From the NCBI GenBank assembly GCA_028274465.1, contig CM051457.1, forward strand, positions 64,108,899 to 64,172,898: a stretch of 64,000 nucleotides of DNA. Reading direction: 5' to 3'. The stretch comes from Plantago ovata. Taxonomy: Eukaryota; Streptophyta; Magnoliopsida; Lamiales; Plantaginaceae. Each line of letters starts with the position of its first letter. The stretch's first letter is position 1. The notes under the pieces are model-generated. The model searched no databases and was not told the DNA's origin. It saw nothing but the letters and a program-made list of their open reading frames with translations. Shown here in pieces: positions 57,406 to 64,000 of this stretch. The translations under genes were made by a program, and so were the position numbers.

Positions 57406-58946
57406 TGTTAGGAAACTTGTAAATTTTGATGAGCAATTAACCATGCTAAATTAAGGAAAGTCCAGTAACTAGTACTATTAAGGTCCATAGGAATTTATAA
57501 TTTTAAGGACATTGTAAAAGAGGAACGTTTGCTGAAGACTTAGTGTAGGTACTAGTTAGGTGCTTTAGTTTGCTGATGATGTACATTGTTTTTTTACAAA
57601 TGAACTATTGAAGCACTAGAACCGTTCAGAAACTTGAAGAATTCGAAGACTGAAGACTTAAGAAGATTTCTGAAGATGGTATCTTTTCTGAAGATGGTAT
57701 CTATAAAGGCACATGTTACTCAGAAAGTGGAAATTTCAGCAACAGCTTGCATAAGTGAAAATCTATATGACAGAGTAGGTTGTGCTTGCCGAAACTAAGA
57801 CTGACCGCTTGTTGAAATACATATGTGACCTCCTTGTTGAAAGTACTTGCATTTACGCTCCAACGTTCACATTTGAATTTCATTCAAATCAACATTAAAT
57901 GCAAAAGTAAGCATTCGAAGAACATGAAGACTAGAAGACAAATGAAGGACGCTGATGAAAGTACAAAAGCAAGATAGTGACATCTTAAGGAACAAAGCCT
58001 TAGAATTTGAAATTCAAACGGCTCCCTTGATTCACTATAAATAGAGGTCATCCGGCAAAGAGTTGAAGCGTGTCAACAACGTGATCAAACTCTCACTTGT
58101 GCTTAAACACTCATCTTCCATACTCTTTACTGCCTATTGATCCGTTCCAAGACTTAAAGCTTGAAACAAAAGCTACTTGTGAAGAAGTAGAACATTCACG
58201 GCTAAGAAATTATTTAAGTGTTCTTTCTTTCAAACAAGAACAAGTCTTGACACCAGAAACAACTTAACTTGTTTACTGCAAAGTATTCCAAGTTTTGTTT
58301 CTTAGATTACTTGCTATAGCTGAATAAGTTATAATCAAGTCATCTCATCACAAACCTCTCTAACTGATAAACACCCTTTTTCAGGCGTAAAATTCAGGGG
58401 GAATTAATCAAGCATAGTGTTGCTGATTATAAGTCCCAAGTTTGGTGGAGAACAAGGTTTCGTTCTCTAGTTAGGTTGGAAACGAAGCAAGTGTGCTTTG
58501 GTTTCTGAAGAATCGTTCTAGATAGGTGTTGTAAGGAACCTCAAACTTATCTTAGTGGATTCAGTCCTAGAAAGGACAAAGTGGATTAGTTGAGAGATTA
58601 CGCCACTCTCAGATACCACTATAAAAATGTTTGTGTGATTTACTTTACTGCATTTAGTTTTCTACAAGCTTTTCTATCTGTACACTGTCACTCTGCTCAC
58701 TTGCTGAAACTAGAACTTACTGAAAAGCACTTATTGTATAAACACTTCTGCACTTTGTTTTTAAAGTACCAGTAACACTCATTACTGAAAAGTAACTAGT
58801 ACTTGCTGAGAAAGTTAAGTATCAGCAAACTCATTACTGAAAAGTAATAAGCTCTTGCTAAGAAAGTTTTTAAACGACGGAAGTTAGAAAAGACTATTCA
58901 CCCCCCCCCCCCTCTAGTCTTTTCTTGTTCTTTAAAGGGACCAACA
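57406..58946 (+). repeat. LTR D: 5' LTR of S4
   Basis: From TGTTAGGAAAC to GGACCAACA, 1541 bp. TATA box at 58036-58044. A 20-bp local duplication (TTTCTGAAGATGGTATCT) is visible near 57665-57700. Confidence 0.92.
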
Positions 58947-58948
58947 AG

Positions 58949-58960
58949 TGGTATCAGAGC
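58949..58960 (+). other. Primer binding site of S4
   Basis: TGGTATCAGAGC, two bases after the LTR. Confidence 0.92.
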
Positions 58961-59056
58961 TGGAGGTTCTTTACCCTTCAGCACTGAACCTAGATCCCCT
59001 TAGGTGCTTTCCGTAAATCACTCTCACTTGATCAGTTTGGTAGTCTTTTGCTGACA

Positions 59057-60050
59057 GTGAGGTAGAGAGCTCAGACACTGAAGAAGAAGAAGCCACCCTT
59101 GACGTAGAGATTGGCAAGGAAGTATGTGGAATAGCTATGGAAGCTTATCCAGATGTGTCAAACTACGAATTCTGCCTCATGGCCGGTCAGGTAAACAGTC
59201 CTACCTCTGACTCTGACTCGGAAAGTGAAGATGATATTGACCTTGATAGAATTCAAGGAGAAATCGAAAGGTTTGAGAAAACTCTGAGCAAACAGCAAGA
59301 GAAATTACAGAATGCTGAAACTCTGACGAAGCAAACTACTGAAAAGTACGTCTTGCTGAAAGAAGAGTCAGAAAAGAAAGATGCTGAAATATTGCATCTC
59401 AAGAAGTTGATTGCTGAATCTACAGAGAAGAATTCTCAAATGGCAATAGAATTGGAAGAGTACCAGTCCTCAATTCTAAAGTTACTTGCTGAAATACAAG
59501 AAATGAAAAAGATGAAAATCAATTTCAAATCTTATGCTGATGCAAGTAATACGCTGTCTGAACTAAACTCTTATCTGAGAGATCCATCTCAGAAAGAAGG
59601 TTTGGGTGCAACGTATGAAGGTGATGACGTAATAATCTTGAGTAAAGACAATTCATCAATTACCTTTGTACGCGCAACTGATAGTGGTCAACCAGAACTC
59701 TATCAGATTGGTCAATCTAAGGTTGCTGAAATATGCAATCAAGTACCTACGACCGTAAAGCCCGTTGTTTCTACTCAAAGTAACAAGACTTTAAAAGGTA
59801 AACAGGTTGCTGAAAAGCAAACTGTTAAGAAAAAGGATGCGGCAAAGCATTCCTCCAAAAAAGTTGCTGAAAAGCAATTTGTTAAGTCAAAAGGCAAGAT
59901 TACTAAAAGTAATCAGAAGACCTTTGCTGACAAACCTGAATCAAGTAAGGTTGCTGAGACAAAAGCTCAACATTCTCCGAAAAGTGGACTCGGTTTCAAA
60001 ACCAAGCAAAGTCAACTTTTTCATGAGTATAAGCAAAGTCAGCTAAGATA
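59057..60050 (+). pseudogene. gag: S4 gag C-terminal half, uninterrupted frame
   Basis: The frame enters at SSDTEEEEATLDVEIGKE and stays open through the coiled coil and the basic Lys/Gln-rich tail to SQLRY at 60050, about 330 codons without a stop. The N-terminal capsid part and zinc knuckle are deleted; the junction (GCTGACA|GTGAGG) shows short shared bases. A methionine at 59137 could begin translation, but only a coiled-coil fragment would result. Confidence 0.8.
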
Positions 60051-61371
60051 TGATGAATGTGTATTTTACACTTCCATTCGAGTCTTTTTCACCTATTTTA
60101 GCTATCCTCTATGATAATTTAGCTATATTTTATTGCATTTTATTATAATAGTGTCACGTTTCCCTTTAGTTTTTATTTTACTGGTTTTGGTTGAAAAACG
60201 AGGATTTCAGGGCAATTATATTGAAGTTGACAAGGAATTGGTATTCCAGAAGCCTATTTGGAGTATCTAAAGGTTTCCGGATAGGATTTGGAGTCTAGGG
60301 GTCGAATCTGGAGATTAGAAGGCCACTAGAAGTCAGAAACCGAGTCCGAAAAGGGGAAGAAATCCAAAAACGCATCGAAAACGCGGAAATTCTAGAATTT
60401 TACTCCCGGGCGAATCGCCAGGGACGTGGGGCGAATCGCCCCACACCAGGCGAATCGCCCGGTGTGTGGGGCCCTTCGCCCCACACAAATTCGAAGACTA
60501 TATATAGTTGCTCAGTTTTTCTCCGAAATTCATACTTTTCCAGACCTTCTCTCTCACTTTTCTCTGTAGTTTTAGGTAGGAACTTCCCAGAGCCTGTTCT
60601 GGGGGTTCGTAGCTTAGGAGATACTTTTTCATAGCAGTTTGGAGCTTGTAAGATCGCGATTCTTCGGAGACTGACAACCTTCGGTAACATTGTATCTTAC
60701 AGTTTATTCTACTTATTTTTATATATCTTTCAACATGTTTTCTTCTATGATTTCTGTTGATTGCATGACAACTATGAGTAGCTAAACTTATCGTTGGTGG
60801 TAGTATGTGAATTCTTAGCGAAGGGTTGATAATTATGCTAATGGCTATATCGCGCATTATAATCCGTGTTATTGCTTTATTTCTTTGATCTAGCGGAATC
60901 TCTATCTTCGTATTGTTGATTTATTATTGCACACAACTGGACCGGTCTTCGACCTATGCATATCTATATCTTCGTAGTGTTGAATAATTACAGAACACAA
61001 TTGGACAATTCTTTAGTCTTAGACCTTTCAGAATCTATATCTTCGTAGTGTGTGATAATTGCAACAGGACAAGTTATTGATCAAAGATCTCCATGCAAAA
61101 CCGAGGAATTTACGCATGATTATTAACCCGTTATGCTTTGAAGGACCATACTATCACCAATCTCCATTATCTGTTAGAAAAACCTTTGCTATTCCGTCTG
61201 ATGTTTTTATATTCTAAATTAAATTTGATAAAGCTAGTTATAGTCTTTAGAGAACGACACTCGAGGTCATTCTACTGCTACACTACGGTTTTCGTTGTAG
61301 TTGTGAATTGCCTTTGGCTAAATAACAAATTTATTTGATTTGATCGGAGCACGACATTTGCGCGTTCATCA
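60051..61371 (+). repeat. 5' LTR of E
   Basis: 1321 bp, about 90% or more like the T LTR by eye. Palindrome modules at 60407-60485 precede the TATA box (about 60500). The TATCTTCGTA repeat is present three times (60905-61075) against two in T and one in F, which accounts for most of the extra length. Confidence 0.88.
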
Positions 61372-61373
61372 AA

Positions 61374-61391
61374 TAGGCGCCGTTGCCGGGG
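61374..61391 (+). other. Primer binding site of E, tRNA-Asp type
   Basis: TAGGCGCCGTTGCCGGGGA begins near the LTR end; GGCGCCGTTGCCGGGGA matches the tRNA-Asp complement exactly, with an extra or changed base at its start. Confidence 0.8.
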
Positions 61392-61645
61392 ACTATACTC
61401 CTTTTTTCTGTTTAATTTGTTTATATTTTCAGCATTCAACCCCCAGAACAGCTCTTGGATTGTCTCTCAAAAATTTCACCTTCTTACCCTATTTCTTTCC
61501 TCCTATCTTCTTCAGTAAATTCATCTAATCTGATCTTGGTTACCTTGCGTGTTTGTGCTCTCGGAATTTTTGGTGATATTGTGTTTGATTACGCTAATAC
61601 AACTAATTTTTAGTTTTGAGTTGCTCTTACTACAGAAATACAGAT

Positions 61646-62978
61646 ATGATGTCCATGCGCGCTCGCATGACACCCCAATTCTCGCAGGTCAGGAGAGGAT
61701 CTTCCGTATACCTGGAAGATGAGTTAAGGAGGTATGAGGTGACGGAGTCCATGGTGAGGTACTTACCAAGGTACAAAGATGGAGTAGGGATGGACCCATG
61801 GAGTTTCATTCGATCCTATGAGAAGGAAATAGAAAGAATTCCAGCAGAAGGGTTTACTAAGGACCAATTGTGCAGGAATTTTTTTTCTTTTACTCTGGGG
61901 TATGAGCCGAGGCGTTGGATTGCAAGGTTAGAACCAGGATCGCTGAAAACTTGGGGCCAAGTAGTAGAGGAGTTCTTGGCGCGGTTCATGCCCTATCATG
62001 AGACAATTGCCTTGCGTGATAGGATCCAATATTTCGAGCAAGGAGAGTATGAGCAGTTTTGTGACGCCTACGAACGTTTTGAGCTGTATAAACGTGAGTG
62101 CCCCCATCACCGTTTCGAAGATGGGGAGTTTATTCGGTGCTTCGTTGGTGGACTTCGTGAAGAGGAACGACTTAGAGTGGATCGGTTGAGCGGCGGTCTG
62201 GGAGAATGTACGGTCGACGAGGCAGAAGAAGTCCTCCGCAAGTACGCCAGAGGTTCACCACAATCCGATGAGGTCATACCAATTCACATCACCGCAAAGG
62301 AAGTAGATCGAGGTGAAGCAGGAAGCTCATCCGAGGAGTATTTTGAAGCCGAAGAAATCAGTGAGGAAGATGCACATGCCGAGCAAGTTGAAGATGACCT
62401 TCGTATAGCAAAAGTTGTTGAAGAAGTTGAAGTAACTGAGCATCTTACGGAAGAATTCAGCTTGTTGAATTGTGCTGAAGTAGAAGAGGTTCGAGAACTT
62501 GAAGAGGAGAAAGTTTTGGAAGGCGGCGCCCCCCTGGAGGTGGGGGGGGGGGGCGAGTCGCCCAGCATGGGGGGGAGAACCGCCTCCCATGACCAGTGAG
62601 CTGGATGACCCCTGCTCCCCTGTTTCTTTACAATCAGACATTCGCATCAATCCAAAACCACTTCCTTCCGTTACTACTGAGGTTCTTAAGTACAAAGAAG
62701 TGAATCTACTCCTCCGAGGTGGAAAGTTTGACAAGAAAGATACACAAGAGCCACCACTAAACAAGCACCTCGATGAAGTCAAAGTGAATGTCCTCCTATT
62801 GACGAAGTCCTTATTGGATATGCCTGCAAAGCAAACCAGTCCATTCACCATGGTGAGATCTTTGAAGCTTCCTGGGTCTCTTTGCTACATCGGACCAAGA
62901 GAATGGCGGCCACCGTGGGGAGGTACTCTTGAGTCCATTCTTGAATACTCAGCCGACCGAGGCCAAACCGTTCGGTAA
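61646..62978 (+). pseudogene. gag: gag of element E, frameshift at a G-run
   Basis: The likely start is ATG 61646 (MMSMRARMTPQF). Retrotrans_gag-type motifs are MDPWSFIRSYEKEIERIP, GYEPRRWIARLEPGS, VEEFLARFMPY and AYERFELYKRECPHH. After about 225 residues it becomes acidic (EEYFEAEEISEED). The frame ends at 62599, but homology-like coding continues in another frame (62499-62978: INPKPLPSVTTEVLKYKEVN, GPREWRPPWGG). A slip in the 12-base G run at 62540-62551 explains the change. No zinc knuckle or protease is visible, unlike in T. Confidence 0.75.
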
Positions 62979-64000
62979 CATCTAGTATCACTTTTTATTT
63001 ACTCATTCTCTTTTGCTAGGGACTAGCTTAAGTTTCATGAGGGGGATGGGATGTGAACCATTATGTTAAGTATTGTTTGGCTTTGTGATGTTGAGTATGG
63101 TATCCTGTTTTTTAATTGCATTTGCACGTTTACCGCTTTCTTAGTTTTTTAGGTTGCATTTACTGCATTCATCCTAGGATAGTCTTGCATGTTTTATATG
63201 GAGTTTATTGCCGAATTTTTTGAACTTTTTTATTGGGTAGATTAACTAACTATGCCATTAATCATATGCTTCATCTCTATGAATTTGTTTGAGGTTTTTC
63301 TCGCTTGGCTTGTCACATTTATGTATTGCACTTAGTTAAGCTTGGTAGTCTCGACATCACTTAGTGGTGTTTTCTCTACTGCGGTTCACGAAGGCCTTTA
63401 TAATAGGATGATGCATGTTAGGGTCTTATGGTTGTTTTCCCGAGTAATTATGTACCTAAGAGGCAACAAGTCTTCACCATGCTTTAAGATTGCTAAATGC
63501 CTAGGAAGGAGGTAGTGTGAGGTTGTGCGATCCTTTGTTTATAACCTATTCTTTCGAATAGGTTTGGGGAGGGGGTTACACCATCGTAGACTTTTTTTTC
63601 GTTTTTCATTTCTGTGTTGTGAGTTTATTTTTCCTCTTCCGTAAATTTTGTACTCCAACCTATTCTTTCGAATAGGTTTGGGGAAGTTGTTGTGAGTCAT
63701 TTTGTTATGCTACTGCTGGCTAAAAAATCGAAAAAAAAGAAAGAAAAATTCCAGAAAAAAAGAAAAAAAGGAAGAAAAAAAGAATCTGGAAAGAAAAAAA
63801 AGAAAAAAGGAGAAAAGACCCCAAAAAAGCAAAGAAGGGTCCAAAAAGAAAGCCAAATAGCAGTTTAGCAAAGTGTTGTGTCTCATTTTCCAATTCTTGT
63901 AATGATTCGTTATCGTGCTGTAATTTTCTATTTTTTTGTCTTTTGTTTTTGAGTGTCATCTGTTCTAGACCACCCTCGTCCTACCATTCAGGAAGTGGTG
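62979..64000 (+). other. 3' noncoding region of element E
   Basis: From about 63115 it matches 14150-15030 of T closely, including the two hairpins (63543-63564 and 63657-63678) and the purine tract (63719-63855). 62979-63114 has no partner in T; it contains TTGCTAGGGACTAGC, a phrase common after gag/pol in this group. No ORF is supported. Confidence 0.75.
63543..63678 (+). repeat. Pair of AACCTATTC/GAATAGGTT hairpins in element E
   Basis: Both hairpins are perfect 9-bp stems with TTTC loops (63543-63564 and 63657-63678), each followed by TTGGGGA. Spacing is about 114 bases, as in T (about 115). Confidence 0.75.

Larger units (their letters stand above)
57406..60050 (+). mobile_element. S4: Sirevirus 5' end with internal deletion in gag
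   Basis: It has a full LTR, primer site and leader, then a direct jump from just before the gag ATG (about 59057) to the middle of gag. Gag is cut at 60050 by element E. The rest lies outside the window. Confidence 0.85.
60051..64000 (+). mobile_element. E: Athila/Tat-like element, 5' LTR to 3' noncoding region
   Basis: The LTR begins TGATGAATG directly in S4 gag (5 bases before: AGATA). It continues with the primer site, a gag unlike that of T, and a 3' noncoding region like that of T. The 3' LTR is beyond the window. No RT or integrase appears in the 2.6 kb between primer site and window end. Confidence 0.85.

Overview
This window is plant nuclear DNA, most likely from a eudicot, and consists almost entirely of nested LTR retrotransposons. 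The evidence is a set of Ty1/copia Sirevirus-type elements with initiator-Met primer binding sites, Ty3/gypsy Athila/Tat-like elements with a tRNA-Asp-type primer binding site, a plant LINE remnant, and AT-rich spacers. I find no convincing intact host gene. The one host-like candidate is a short membrane-anchored ORF that is itself split by a transposon. I do not name a species.

Layout from left to right. 1-8967 is a minus-strand Sirevirus (S1) with gag, protease/integrase, RT/RNase H and a long third ORF that is still open at base 1; its 5' LTR is cut to about 127 bp. 8968-10293 is spacer. 10294-16735 is a complete 6.4-kb Athila/Tat-like element (T) flanked by the target duplication AGCAG; it carries gag and an aspartic protease but no RT, RNase H or integrase. 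16741-19263 is spacer with a split small ORF, a GC-rich hairpin cluster and a degraded inverted-repeat element. A LINE remnant follows (19264-19428 and 31887 to about 32850), split by a 12.45-kb Copia composite (19429-31881, duplication AATAT). The composite has three LTR equivalents and two internal regions, with its whole interior inverted between its outer LTR halves. It also holds a later Athila-like solo LTR. 32851-34941 is spacer.

From 34942 to the end is a nest of plus-strand Sireviruses. S2 begins at 34942. A nearly complete 15.5-kb minus-strand Sirevirus (SN, 37471-52976, duplication CAAGC) sits inside its gag. S2 is cut in protease by S3 (54611), whose gag is cut by a minus-oriented LTR (56440-57398). 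S4 (57406) follows, and its gag is cut by a second Athila/Tat-like element (E, 60051 to the end). E shares LTR and 3' noncoding sequence with T but carries a very different gag.

Functionally the window is a graveyard and recombination record. Every long gag/pol carries stops, frameshifts or deletions, so movement of these copies would have needed proteins from elsewhere. The most interesting signals are the inverted three-LTR composite with junctions at 14-bp palindromes, the gag exchange between T and E, the covarying hairpin modules upstream of the LTR TATA box, the very large Sirevirus third ORF, and a TCAGCAA heptamer dispersed through coding and noncoding parts of the Sireviruses.
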